NCBI RefSeq assembly: GCF_013141695.1 | Contig: NZ_WHNY01000075.1 | Coordinates: 829,005 to 893,004 of the forward strand | DNA: 64,000 nt | Source: Paenibacillus plantarum | GTDB taxonomy: Bacteria > Bacillota > Bacilli > Paenibacillales > NBRC-103111 | Direction of reading: 5' to 3' | Shown: piece after piece, positions 42,908 to 51,644 of the stretch | Position numbering within the stretch: the stretch's first letter is position 1 | Layout of the letters: each line of letters starts with the position of its first letter | The notes under the pieces: model-generated | The model's database searches: none | Seen by the model: only the letters and a program-made list of their open reading frames with translations | What the model was told of the DNA's origin: nothing | Position numbers and translations under genes: made by a program

Positions 42908-45379
42908 TCACCTCCTTACTAATGATAAATTGGTAAAGAGCCACGATGGCGACGCTGAACGAATGCCGATTTTCCCGTGCATCCAAGCATTCGCATCCGT
43001 CCATTCCAAGGCAGGTTGCTTCGAATCGTTTAAATATACCTTCATTGTTGCTCCACTTACGTCAACAGCGATGTGTACGATTGAACCATTGGCAAAACTG
43101 ATCGGAGCTGAGTCTACTTCATTCTGGTCATAATTCATTTTCTTCAGAATCATACGTCCATTGCGGAAGGTTAGTTGATAACCCATTAACGAATCCCTTA
43201 CCTGTTCGGGAAATTCAGATTCGTTGGTGACACGGAACAATAGCCCTGCCTCTTGAATAGAATCCGCTGTAGATTTCAAATCAACTTCCACCCGATAGTC
43301 CGTCCATTCATCGCTGCCTGCATACATTTTGGCATCCGAGCCCTCAGTCTGTACGGTATACCCGTCTTCATGCTTCATCCACTTGCCATACATATCTTCA
43401 GGCACAATTTGACTAAACATATTTGAGAGCTTTTCTGTCGGCAGTTCAGTGATTCTGTATATATCTAAAAAGCGATAATTCAAATTTCCTTTAACCAGTT
43501 TTACTGTCAAAATATGCTCGCCTTGTGTTAGCTTCATATTTCCTATGTGCTTCTTAACCCACAGGTTGCCTTCGCTCTGACTATTGCTTAGTTCGAAAAG
43601 TTGGGACTTCCCATCCACTTGCAGTTCCACCGTATTTCCGTTCCCGTCTTCCTTCAACATGGCATCGAAACCGTAGGTTCCATCTGACTCCACATTAATC
43701 CTATAGGAGAGCCAATCCCCTTTTCCCGCTATCGCAACGGCATTACTGCCGTCTTCGCTTGTTTGGATGGGAACACCGTCGTCTTCTCGCATAACAGCAC
43801 CTTTAACAGGGTGGCCAACATGAAAGCCTTGATCTCTTACTTCCAAATAATGAACTGCTTCAATAGTTCCGGGAACCGGTTTAGCGGTCTCAAAGTCGCT
43901 GCTGCCGTCGGCTTCATTTGAAAATGCCGTGAATTCCAAAGTCGGCTTGACATGGCGATATACATACCCGATTTTCCCAGGTTTCGCATGGATATCTGTA
44001 AGAGTCAGCTTGTTCATTTGATCGAAATAGATGTTAGTACCTCGCGCATTACTCTCAACTCGAATGGCATGCAGCTTAGTAAAGTCCATCGCTTGGGGAA
44101 GCTGAGAAGTTGCAAGCTGCTTCCTATTTCCGTCCTTCATTTCGAACAGGGCTATACTTCGCAATGCGGGATCAATACCTACAGAGTAATAATTATTGTC
44201 ATCCTTATAGGAAAAGGCGGTCTCGAAAGAAGGCTCCCCCTCAAGCGTGCTCTCTGTGTTCAAGCGAAAATTAAATTCAGCTGTAAACCGATTTTTATCG
44301 GCAGCTTTACTGCTCAACCATTTCGTATCATTTACATTGTCACGAACATCCCAAAGCTTCTGATCTAACGGTTTATTGACACCATCATAGAAATCCGGCA
44401 TTTGTGGAACCGGTTGAGGAAAATGAGTACCATCACCAAGAACTACCATTTTCTCGCCGTTAAAAACGATTCGATCCATATTTAGCTTACGAACCGGAGG
44501 CCCTTCCTTCGAATGGCCAATTAAATTATGATAAAACATATAATAAGAATCGAGGTTGGGACCTAATACACTGGAACTGTGCCCCAACCCATTAAAATCT
44601 TGTTTCGTACTGATGACGATCGGGTTATTTTCCGGGACTTTGTAGGTTCCGATAGGCGATTCCGTCGCTACAGCGTAATTAATTCGATATCCTTTACTGA
44701 ACACGTGATTCCCTGTATAAGTCATGAAATATTTACCGTCGCGTTTAATAATCATTGAACCTTCCGTCCAATGGCCCAAAAAGGCGTTAGTCGTCTTTTC
44801 CTCAGTCATTGTGTAAGGATCCGGCATTTCGTGTCCAATAATACCTTTACCGCTCGCATGCGTAAAATACCATTTGCCGTCATCATCAATAAATACAGAG
44901 CCATCAATGGATAAACCCAGATTTTCAGTTTGAATCGTGAACGGTCCAGTAGGGCTCTCGCTGCGAAGCACATAATGTCCTTTGCCGGCAGGCGAGGTAT
45001 ACATATAGAAATACCCATTCCAATAAACGACTTCCGGAGCGTAAGCCCCTTCGGTCAGTGGCTCTTCCGTAGCTAGCCCTTCATATTTCCAATGAATCAA
45101 ATCGCTTGAGCTCCAAGCTTTAATGCCCACTCGAAAATCCTTCGTACTGCAATACAAATAATAGAGTCCGTTATATCGCATCACATAGGGATCGCCTATC
45201 CCGTAATCAGGCCATTCCTGATCAAGTACCAATGAATTCTGATACGATTCCCCAAGCGTGGAATTCAACATAGGACCTTTTCCTTTCCCGCTAAATGAAA
45301 TTGTAATCACTATGGCTAATAGGAATAATACACCTAGCCCCACAAACATTCTTAAAGTTCGTATTCTGCGTTTGGTCAT
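42908..45379 (-). CDS. Membrane-anchored GH43 glycosidase with carbohydrate-binding domains
   Basis: 823 residues: an N-terminal transmembrane anchor (about 8-28), a GH43 propeller (about 50-335; GIGDPYVMRYNGLYYLYCST, IDGSVFIDDDGKWYF, TEGSMIIKRDGKYFM), a beta-sandwich of the GH43 C-terminal type (about 340-500), a CBM6-like module (about 520-655; GDWLSYRINVESDGTYGF) and a final DUF1080/laminin-G-like domain (about 660-823). ATG overlaps the stop of the upstream permease (ATGA). It likely degrades arabinan or arabinoxylan at the cell surface and passes products to the ABC transporter. Confidence 0.87.
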   Translation of the reverse strand: MTKRRIRTLRMFVGLGVLFLLAIVITISFSGKGKGPMLNSTLGESYQNSLVLDQEWPDYGIGDPYVMRYNGLYYLYCSTKDFRVGIKAWSSSDLIHWKYEGLATEEPLTEGAYAPEVVYWNGYFYMYTSPAGKGHYVLRSESPTGPFTIQTENLGLSIDGSVFIDDDGKWYFTHASGKGIIGHEMPDPYTMTEEKTTNAFLGHWTEGSMIIKRDGKYFMTYTGNHVFSKGYRINYAVATESPIGTYKVPENNPIVISTKQDFNGLGHSSSVLGPNLDSYYMFYHNLIGHSKEGPPVRKLNMDRIVFNGEKMVVLGDGTHFPQPVPQMPDFYDGVNKPLDQKLWDVRDNVNDTKWLSSKAADKNRFTAEFNFRLNTESTLEGEPSFETAFSYKDDNNYYSVGIDPALRSIALFEMKDGNRKQLATSQLPQAMDFTKLHAIRVESNARGTNIYFDQMNKLTLTDIHAKPGKIGYVYRHVKPTLEFTAFSNEADGSSDFETAKPVPGTIEAVHYLEVRDQGFHVGHPVKGAVMREDDGVPIQTSEDGSNAVAIAGKGDWLSYRINVESDGTYGFDAMLKEDGNGNTVELQVDGKSQLFELSNSQSEGNLWVKKHIGNMKLTQGEHILTVKLVKGNLNYRFLDIYRITELPTEKLSNMFSQIVPEDMYGKWMKHEDGYTVQTEGSDAKMYAGSDEWTDYRVEVDLKSTADSIQEAGLLFRVTNESEFPEQVRDSLMGYQLTFRNGRMILKKMNYDQNEVDSAPISFANGSIVHIAVDVSGATMKVYLNDSKQPALEWTDANAWMHGKIGIRSASPSWLFTNLSLVRR

Positions 45380-46212
45380 TTTAATCCACTGATGCTTAAG
45401 GATTCAATAAAGTACCGTTGGCAGAAAAAGAACACGAGAACAACCGGCACTAAAGCGATCAATGAAGCTGCCATCATATTAGGATAGTTGGCTTGCGAGA
45501 TATAGTTAGCTTGCAAACTTGCAATAATAACTTGAATCGTTTGTTTTTCCTTCGAATGCAAATAGATCACCGGTCCAAGAAAATCGTTCCATATCCCCAT
45601 GAATCCAAGTGCCGCTTGTGCAGCAATCGCTGGTTTAACAATAGGTAACGCCACAGAAGCAAACGTTCGGAAATAGCTCGCACCGTCGATTTTCGCTGCA
45701 TCAATTAAATCCGAAGGAATGCCCCCTTGCATAAATTGTTTGAAGAAAAAGATCGTAACAATATGACCGAATAAGCCGGGCACTATGAGTGGAAGCAGCG
45801 TATCCACCCAATTCAGGTATGAAAAACCGATAAATTGAGGAATCATCACAACAGAGTATGGAATCATCATCGTGGCAAGCAAACAAAGAAAAATAGTCTC
45901 TTTATAGGGAAAATCAAATTTGGAAAATGCATATGCAGCCATCGCAGAAACAAACAATCCCACACCCAAAACACATACAACAATAATGGCACTATTCATA
46001 AATCCGGTTAACAGCGGGGCTTTATTCCAAACAGCCACAAAGTTATTCCATGTAAATGGGTCCGGTATCCATTTCGGCGGGAGATCAAAAACATGCTCTT
46101 GCGTTTTAAATGCTGTCGAAACCGTCCATGCAAATGGAGCCAGCATAACAAAAGAACCGAGAAGCAAAATAACGTAGGCCATTATATTCGTAGACCGCTC
46201 ATTTCTATTCAT
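45376..46212 (-). CDS. Carbohydrate ABC transporter permease (MalG type)
   Basis: 278 residues, six membrane helices; the EAA loop reads DLIDAAKIDGASYFRTFASV and ALPIVKPAIAAQAALGF. It is the second permease subunit. GGAAGG precedes the ATG. It is coupled to the downstream GH43 gene by a four-base overlap. No ATPase gene is in the locus; such systems usually share an MsmX-type ATPase encoded elsewhere. Confidence 0.93.
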   Translation of the reverse strand: MNRNERSTNIMAYVILLLGSFVMLAPFAWTVSTAFKTQEHVFDLPPKWIPDPFTWNNFVAVWNKAPLLTGFMNSAIIVVCVLGVGLFVSAMAAYAFSKFDFPYKETIFLCLLATMMIPYSVVMIPQFIGFSYLNWVDTLLPLIVPGLFGHIVTIFFFKQFMQGGIPSDLIDAAKIDGASYFRTFASVALPIVKPAIAAQAALGFMGIWNDFLGPVIYLHSKEKQTIQVIIASLQANYISQANYPNMMAASLIALVPVVLVFFFCQRYFIESLSISGLK

Positions 46213-46230
46213 CGCGCAACCTTCCTTTCT

Positions 46231-47130
46231 CTAGTCGTTATATACCCAACGTTTGGATAATTTAAATTGAATGAGTGTGATAATAAAGATGATGATACCT
46301 AATACCCATGCGACTGCGCTGGCGTACCCCATGTTGAAATACTTGAAAGCTTCATTAAAAATATAGAAGACAATAGTTGCCCCACTGTATTCCGGTCCGC
46401 CATCTGTCGCCATAATGTACATTTGGCTAAACGATTGAAAGGTATGGATAATTCCCATGACAATAACAAAAAAGTGAATGGGGGAAAGCAACGGAAATGT
46501 AATATGGCGAAATAGATGCCAACGGTTCGCACCATCAACGGTTGCCGCTTCGTAATAATCGGAAGCGATCCCCTGCAGCCCAGCCAAATATAGCACCATT
46601 GTTCCGCCAATGCCTCCCCATAAACCCATAAGAATGAAAGAAGGCTTAACCCAATGCGGATCACCTAACCAGTTGGGTCCCTGGATTCCGAAGAGTTGAT
46701 AAATCCAATCATTGATCAGCCCATAATCATTATTCAAGATCCATTGCCATAACAAGGAAACAGCAATGATAGGTGAGATGACCGGAATATAGTAAATGGT
46801 TCTCAGGAAAGAAATTCCTTTTAGCTTTCGATTCATTAGAATAGCAACCAGGAGGGAAAAGAACATACCAATGGGTATACCAATAAGTAAATATAACGTG
46901 TTATATAATGATTTATAGAACTTTTCGTCCAATACCATTTCTTTATAGTTTTGGACACCATTCCATTTCGCAGGAGAGATCATGTCCCAGTCCATAAAGC
47001 TTAATAGAAGCGATGACACGATTGGCGCAAGCCCGAAAATGAGAAACCCAAGAACGGGAATGGATATAAAGAAGTACGACCATATTATTTCACGGCGTCT
47101 AAAACCTGTTATTTTCTGTGCCCTTATCAT
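46231..47130 (-). CDS. Carbohydrate ABC transporter permease (MalF/UgpA type)
   Basis: 299 residues, six helices; the EAA loop reads YYEAATVDGANRWHLFRHIT then FPLLSP. GGTGGGA lies upstream of the ATG. It is encoded between the binding lipoprotein and the MalG-type partner, 18 bases from the latter. Confidence 0.93.
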   Translation of the reverse strand: MIRAQKITGFRRREIIWSYFFISIPVLGFLIFGLAPIVSSLLLSFMDWDMISPAKWNGVQNYKEMVLDEKFYKSLYNTLYLLIGIPIGMFFSLLVAILMNRKLKGISFLRTIYYIPVISPIIAVSLLWQWILNNDYGLINDWIYQLFGIQGPNWLGDPHWVKPSFILMGLWGGIGGTMVLYLAGLQGIASDYYEAATVDGANRWHLFRHITFPLLSPIHFFVIVMGIIHTFQSFSQMYIMATDGGPEYSGATIVFYIFNEAFKYFNMGYASAVAWVLGIIIFIITLIQFKLSKRWVYND

Positions 47131-47209
47131 ACTGATCCCACCTGTTTTAGGACGAAGGACGAAACTGGAAGCCTTCGGCCTCTATTTCGCCCTTCAATAT
47201 CCTTATTTA

Positions 47210-48598
47210 TTATTTCTTGTTTCCTTTATCGTAGAGCTCTTGAAGCTTAGGTTTCATTTCTTTAGCCCAGACCTCAGCCGTTTGTTTCCCTTCCCATACA
47301 CGGCTTATCTCTTGGTTAAAAGTGTCGAGCCATTTCGTATCAACGGATCCTACTGCAATCGTCGGATGGCCATAATCCTGTATGATGTCCAGGAACACTT
47401 GGCGATTCGCAGGTGCTTTATCATATTTTAAGAATTCGCCTTTTGCCATATCGATCAGATTCGGAACCGCTTGACCCAATTGGTAGTTTTCTTTCTGTGA
47501 GTTTGGATCCAAACTCAAATACGAAGCAAAGTTAAATGCATCTTCAGGATATTTGGTTTTGCCCGAAATGACGAATCCTAAAGAACCTAACCATGTTGCT
47601 GTTTTTCCTGTTTTCGGGCTTGCAGGCCATGCTGCAATATCCCATCCAAAAGGCAGCTTCCAGAAACCAGGCTGATCCCACGGCCCCATTGGGAACATAC
47701 CAATTTTGCCTGCAACAAAGCGGGCATAACCACCTTGCGCCTTCTCATCTGTTGGCGAAGGAGCAACTTTATATTTCAATTTTAAATCTGCTACGAATTG
47801 TAAGGCTTCTGTGAAAGCAGGTTCGTCAATTTTGATGGTTCCTGTAGTGTAATCAATATAGTCCCCACCATTCGCCCATACGGCTGATTCCAATGAATAA
47901 CCAGCAACCCCGAATACATCTGTCTTCCCATTAGCGCCTTGTGTTGTGATTTTTTGGGCAGCATCAATCATATCATTCCAAGTCCATTCGCCAGCTTTTG
48001 CGCTTGGATATTTGACACCAGCTTTATCAAACAGAGCTTTGTTATAAGCGAATGCCCATGGACCTACATCTTTTGGCAATCCGTAGAGATTACCTTTTCC
48101 AATAAATTTACCATCATAACGATAGCGGTCTAATCCCTGTTTCCAAACATTCTTTTCATCAAAAGTTGCTGATGATTTGATTAGATCATCCATTTTCAGC
48201 AAACTTCCACTGCCTGCAAGTTTTTGGAACTGAGCCTCACCTGCATAGAAGACATCCGGCGCTTTGCCCGAAGCAATCAAGGTATCCAATTTTTGATAAT
48301 ACTCTGCAGGAGGTACGACGGTATATTTAACTTTCTTTGTTGGATATTTCTGCATATAGGAGTCAGTTAGTTTTTGAAATACAGCCTGTTCCGAATCGCC
48401 ACCCCAACCCATAAAGGAAATCTCGGAATTCTCTGCTGGTTTGGCTGTTGCAGCTGCAGGTGTTGTCTGGTTAGAAGGTTGCGTTGTAGATTTGTCTGTC
48501 GATTCTGTTGTGCTTTTTGAGCATCCCGTTACAACCATGGCGAAACTTAGCATTAGAGGCACAGAAAGCTTAGCCATTTTACTTTTCAATACGTTCAT
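47210..48598 (-). CDS. Extracellular sugar-binding lipoprotein of the ABC transporter
   Basis: 462 residues with lipobox VVTGC (Cys26), a Thr/Ser/Pro-rich linker (about 27-55), and a family 1 solute-binding fold (FMGWGGDSEQAVFQKLTDSY, DVFYAGEAQFQKLAGSG, GKIGMFPMGPWDQPGFWKLP). GGGGGAG precedes the ATG. It is the first gene of the locus after the cre-controlled promoter, consistent with high expression of the binding protein. Confidence 0.93.
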   Translation of the reverse strand: MNVLKSKMAKLSVPLMLSFAMVVTGCSKSTTESTDKSTTQPSNQTTPAAATAKPAENSEISFMGWGGDSEQAVFQKLTDSYMQKYPTKKVKYTVVPPAEYYQKLDTLIASGKAPDVFYAGEAQFQKLAGSGSLLKMDDLIKSSATFDEKNVWKQGLDRYRYDGKFIGKGNLYGLPKDVGPWAFAYNKALFDKAGVKYPSAKAGEWTWNDMIDAAQKITTQGANGKTDVFGVAGYSLESAVWANGGDYIDYTTGTIKIDEPAFTEALQFVADLKLKYKVAPSPTDEKAQGGYARFVAGKIGMFPMGPWDQPGFWKLPFGWDIAAWPASPKTGKTATWLGSLGFVISGKTKYPEDAFNFASYLSLDPNSQKENYQLGQAVPNLIDMAKGEFLKYDKAPANRQVFLDIIQDYGHPTIAVGSVDTKWLDTFNQEISRVWEGKQTAEVWAKEMKPKLQELYDKGNKK

Positions 48599-48753
48599 TT
48601 AAACTCCCCCAAATCAGATTTTGGTTTAATAAGGCATACATTTGAAAAGTTATTGATATGAAATGTGAAGCGTTTGCAAAAAGCATAACCCTTTCTTTTT
48701 CGATTTATTAAACAATAAATTTGTTTAATTACAATTTAAATGTTTATATTAAA

Positions 48754-48790
48754 ATTTTAATCCAATATAATCCATTTGTCAACGCTTTCA
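48754..48790 (-). promoter_or_regulatory. Sigma-A promoter with overlapping CcpA cre site
   Basis: On the minus strand TGAAAGCGTTGACA (48790-48777) matches the cre consensus TGWNANCGNTNWCA at every fixed position. Its last six bases TTGACA are a perfect -35 box, 17 bases from TAAAAT (48759-48754). CcpA bound here would block polymerase, so the locus should be repressed by glucose. A second cre-like, imperfect sequence (GAAGCGTTTGCAAA) is at about 48668-48681. Confidence 0.82.
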
Positions 48791-48825
48791 TTCAAATATT
48801 ATGTTTGTTTTATCATAATATAGTT

Positions 48826-48870
48826 ATAAGGCCGTTTAGTTACATATAACATGTAACTAAACGGCCTTAT
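48826..48870. terminator. Perfect 20-bp hairpin after the ArsR-type gene
   Basis: ATAAGGCCGTTTAGTTACAT (48826-48845) is exactly complementary to 48851-48870 around loop ATAAC. Little T run follows on the minus strand, but its place 23 bases after the regulator stop suggests a terminator or a mRNA-stabilising end. Confidence 0.7.
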
Positions 48871-48892
48871 TAGCATTACCTTTTCTATATTT

Positions 48893-49816
48893 CTATACAT
48901 ATTGAATTTTCATCACAATTGCTTGGGCATAATCGCCGAAGCCGCGACCAAATAAGTTGATTCCTCCATGGTGCAAAGCATCAGGTTTAACCCCAATTTT
49001 GAATCCAATGAAAGGATATTTCTCAAGATGAAGATCCGCAAGCGAGATAGAGGATGTTTTTTCATTATCGACAGAACTCCTCTTTTCATCCACTCTCCAT
49101 GTTTTCAAAATACCGTATTGTGTACTACTGTCGTTCCACCAAGAAGGGTTGAGTTTGCCTCTATGGTCGCCGAAATCGCCTGGTGAAGTCCAGGTTCCTA
49201 TCTCTATGCCATTGACCCATACTGTAATGTCTGAAGGCCACTCATTGTTATAGTTAGGCGCTTCCGAACAAATTTCCAACGAAAACTCGATGGATGTGAT
49301 CGTTGCATGCTGTGGAATCACTTTAGGAAATCGATATTCGATCCATCCCTGCCGCAACCATATGATTTCAGCTGTTTTACTCTCAGGGTGATAAAAGCTA
49401 ACCGGATCATCCTCCGGAATCACCATTCCGTTTAGATTAGCCATACCGCATGTCGGTAATACTTCGAAGTTTATAAAATGACCGATAGGCATCTCGATCT
49501 CATACAAATTGTTAGGATTTTTATACATAGCAATTGGGTTCAGAATCATGCGCACGTCATCAAAATTACGGCTGCAAACCTTCATTGCCCCTCGAGATGC
49601 GGGCTGTAATTCTGTTAAGATAAGCCCTGATTCCTCCAAAACTTTGACATTAATCGCAGTAGTCGAAACTGGAATTTTAAGCATCTCGGCAATTTCAATG
49701 ATATTCAAGTTATGATGTTGTAAGAGGAGTTTGATTATATTAATTCTGGTGTGAGAAGAAAGTGCATGAGCAACAGCGACTAATTGATTTGGTTCATTAA
49801 TTGATAATTCCAACAT
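48893..49816 (-). CDS. ArsR-fold regulator with a long C-terminal beta-rich domain
   Basis: The N-terminal winged helix (about 1-75) reads VAHALSSHTRINIIKLLLQH and IIEIAEMLKIPVSTTAINVK. No Cys metal motif is present. About 230 further residues (85-307) are beta-rich and Trp-rich (IIWLRQGWIEYRFPK, WPSDITVWVNGIEIGTW, GHFINFEVLPTCGMANLNG), resembling a carbohydrate-binding jelly roll rather than an ArsR dimer arm. ATG at 49816 follows GGGGGGATT. It is upstream of the ABC/GH genes on the same strand and probably senses a sugar for them; the ligand is inference. Confidence 0.75.
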   Translation of the reverse strand: MLELSINEPNQLVAVAHALSSHTRINIIKLLLQHHNLNIIEIAEMLKIPVSTTAINVKVLEESGLILTELQPASRGAMKVCSRNFDDVRMILNPIAMYKNPNNLYEIEMPIGHFINFEVLPTCGMANLNGMVIPEDDPVSFYHPESKTAEIIWLRQGWIEYRFPKVIPQHATITSIEFSLEICSEAPNYNNEWPSDITVWVNGIEIGTWTSPGDFGDHRGKLNPSWWNDSSTQYGILKTWRVDEKRSSVDNEKTSSISLADLHLEKYPFIGFKIGVKPDALHHGGINLFGRGFGDYAQAIVMKIQYV

Positions 49817-49997
49817 ACATAATCCCCCCATTAACAAACTAAATTCTCGAACTTGTAACGTTTATTACAATATATTAACGAATAATCTGATCTCTTGTCC
49901 ACTTATTATATAACAAATTATTTTATGAGTAATAAAACACTCTTTATGTATTAAACTCACCCTGCATGCCTCAATGCTATTGAAGCTAATTAAAGAG

Positions 49998-50019
49998 CCC
50001 TACGATTTCTCGTAAGGCC
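49998..50019 (-). terminator. Terminator of the malonate operon; hairpin shared with 58900-58921
   Basis: On the minus strand GCCTTACGA, loop GAAA, TCGTAGGGC is followed by TCTTT, 46 bases after the mdcH stop. Nearly the same 22 bases occur in the same orientation at 58900-58921, at the other side of the mdc cluster. Confidence 0.75.
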
Positions 50020-50064
50020 AGTTTTATGGAGCGCAGATACACTATTACGAAAACGCCTCCTTAT

Positions 50065-51003
50065 TCATGTTTCGTTCCATTTATGCTCCCGGTTTATTAA
50101 GTAGACAACCGAATCAAGCCTTGTTTCCCCCATAGCTATGGATTGAACGGAAGGCAGCGCTTGACGAGCAAGATTGGTAAGAACTTGACCAGGAAGCATT
50201 TCGACAAACAAACGAACACCAAGCTCACTCAAAAGAGTTGTAGCTTGGTGCCATTGGACCGGATTCGCCACACTGCAAGCAAGATCATTGCGAATCGCAT
50301 CCGCTGATCGTATTAATCGTGCGTTCGTATTCGCTACATACGGAAAACAGGGCTCTTTGAAAATCACTTTCTTCATTGCCAGCTCCAAATCATGTGAAAC
50401 CTGATTGAGGAGTTTACAGTGGGACGGTACTGAGACTTGGAGAAGCTCAGCTTTTCGTGCTCCGTTCCTTCGAGCCTCCACAAACAGGTTTTGGATATGC
50501 TCCAGCTTACCAGCTATCGTGATTTGATGAGGGCCGTTGAGGTTAGCAATGAATACCTCTTGACCGCACTTGAAGGCTTTTTCAACCATGGAACGCAATT
50601 TCTGCTCTGCGATACCTACAATGACCCCCATTCCGTAACCGAAACGAAACGAATTCTCCATCCATTCGGCACGCAATTTCACTAGCTCACATGCATCTCT
50701 AAATGACAGGACTTCCGAAATCACTGCTGCTGCGAAGGATCCAACCGAATGCCCTGCTACGAAGTCTGGCTTTGCACCTTCCTGTATGAGCGCACGACCA
50801 CTGGCAACTCCTGAGTAGAGAAGTGCCAACTGTACGGAAACCGTAGAGGATAGTGCTTCAGAAGTATCTATAGAAAGCGCATCTTTGTCCATGAACGAAG
50901 TCGCTTCATCGAGGGTTGTCTCGATCACAGGATGAAAAGGCAATTGATGCAGCATACCTGGAAATTGCGATCCTTGACCTGGAAACAAAAAAGCCACGCT
51001 CAT
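50065..51003 (-). CDS. mdcH: Malonate decarboxylase epsilon subunit (malonyl-CoA:ACP malonyltransferase)
   Basis: It loads malonyl from malonyl-CoA on to the special ACP MdcC to start the cycle. Motifs: FPGQGSQFPGM, catalytic Ser in AGHSVGSFAAAV, Arg in KLRAEWM, His in QVSVPSHCKLL. 312 residues. ATG at 51003 follows GGAGGTC; the longer frame from 51033 has no site. Last gene of the operon. Confidence 0.9.
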   Translation of the reverse strand: MSVAFLFPGQGSQFPGMLHQLPFHPVIETTLDEATSFMDKDALSIDTSEALSSTVSVQLALLYSGVASGRALIQEGAKPDFVAGHSVGSFAAAVISEVLSFRDACELVKLRAEWMENSFRFGYGMGVIVGIAEQKLRSMVEKAFKCGQEVFIANLNGPHQITIAGKLEHIQNLFVEARRNGARKAELLQVSVPSHCKLLNQVSHDLELAMKKVIFKEPCFPYVANTNARLIRSADAIRNDLACSVANPVQWHQATTLLSELGVRLFVEMLPGQVLTNLARQALPSVQSIAMGETRLDSVVYLINREHKWNET

Positions 51004-51017
51004 CTTCTTTGACCTCC

Positions 51018-51644
51018 CTATACGTTGACCCAAGGATCCTTGACCAAACGAGGTCCTAAGTGCGCTCTCAAAAGCATGGAACCACTTCCTCTCGCATATT
51101 CCACTAATGAAACAGCTCCTAATGGCGTTTCAAGCTGAACATCGATTCGGACAGGAAATGACTTATGAAATTTGATTAATTCCTGGGCAACACTTTGCAC
51201 CAAACGTTGCGGAGTACGAATAACCACATCCAGATCACTTCCTGCGTGTGCTGTAGGTACCCCGCTGGCCAGTTCAAATCCAACACTGCCAGTTGGTCCC
51301 CACGATAAGCTATAAGCTGAATAAATCTCAATCAATTTATCAAGGAAATTAAAGGCTTCAATCTGTGAGCGCCGCGGACTTCTTTTCCATAACCGCTGCT
51401 CAATCAAGTCCTCTGGCTCTACCTTCTCTATGATGGCATCCATCGGCAAAAAAGCGGGAAACCGCTGACTGCGTGAATTCCCGCGAATACCAACAGGTAC
51501 TCTGCCATATTTGGCAGTATCGCGGCGAACTACAACCCAGTTCGCATGATCTATGGAACCACCAACCCAATCCGGAATCGGGGTATCAACGATTAGGGAG
51601 CCTACCGATGGGATCCTCAGCAAATCATGTACCCTTATATCCAT
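51018..51644 (-). CDS. mdcG: Phosphoribosyl-dephospho-CoA transferase (malonate decarboxylase holo-ACP synthase)
   Basis: It attaches the 2'-(5''-triphosphoribosyl)-3'-dephospho-CoA group to MdcC. A nucleotidyltransferase motif AHAGSDLDVVIR is near residue 135. 208 residues, typical. The start overlaps the end of mdcDE by 10 bases, with no strong ribosome site of its own, so reinitiation is likely. Confidence 0.87.
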   Translation of the reverse strand: MDIRVHDLLRIPSVGSLIVDTPIPDWVGGSIDHANWVVVRRDTAKYGRVPVGIRGNSRSQRFPAFLPMDAIIEKVEPEDLIEQRLWKRSPRRSQIEAFNFLDKLIEIYSAYSLSWGPTGSVGFELASGVPTAHAGSDLDVVIRTPQRLVQSVAQELIKFHKSFPVRIDVQLETPLGAVSLVEYARGSGSMLLRAHLGPRLVKDPWVNV

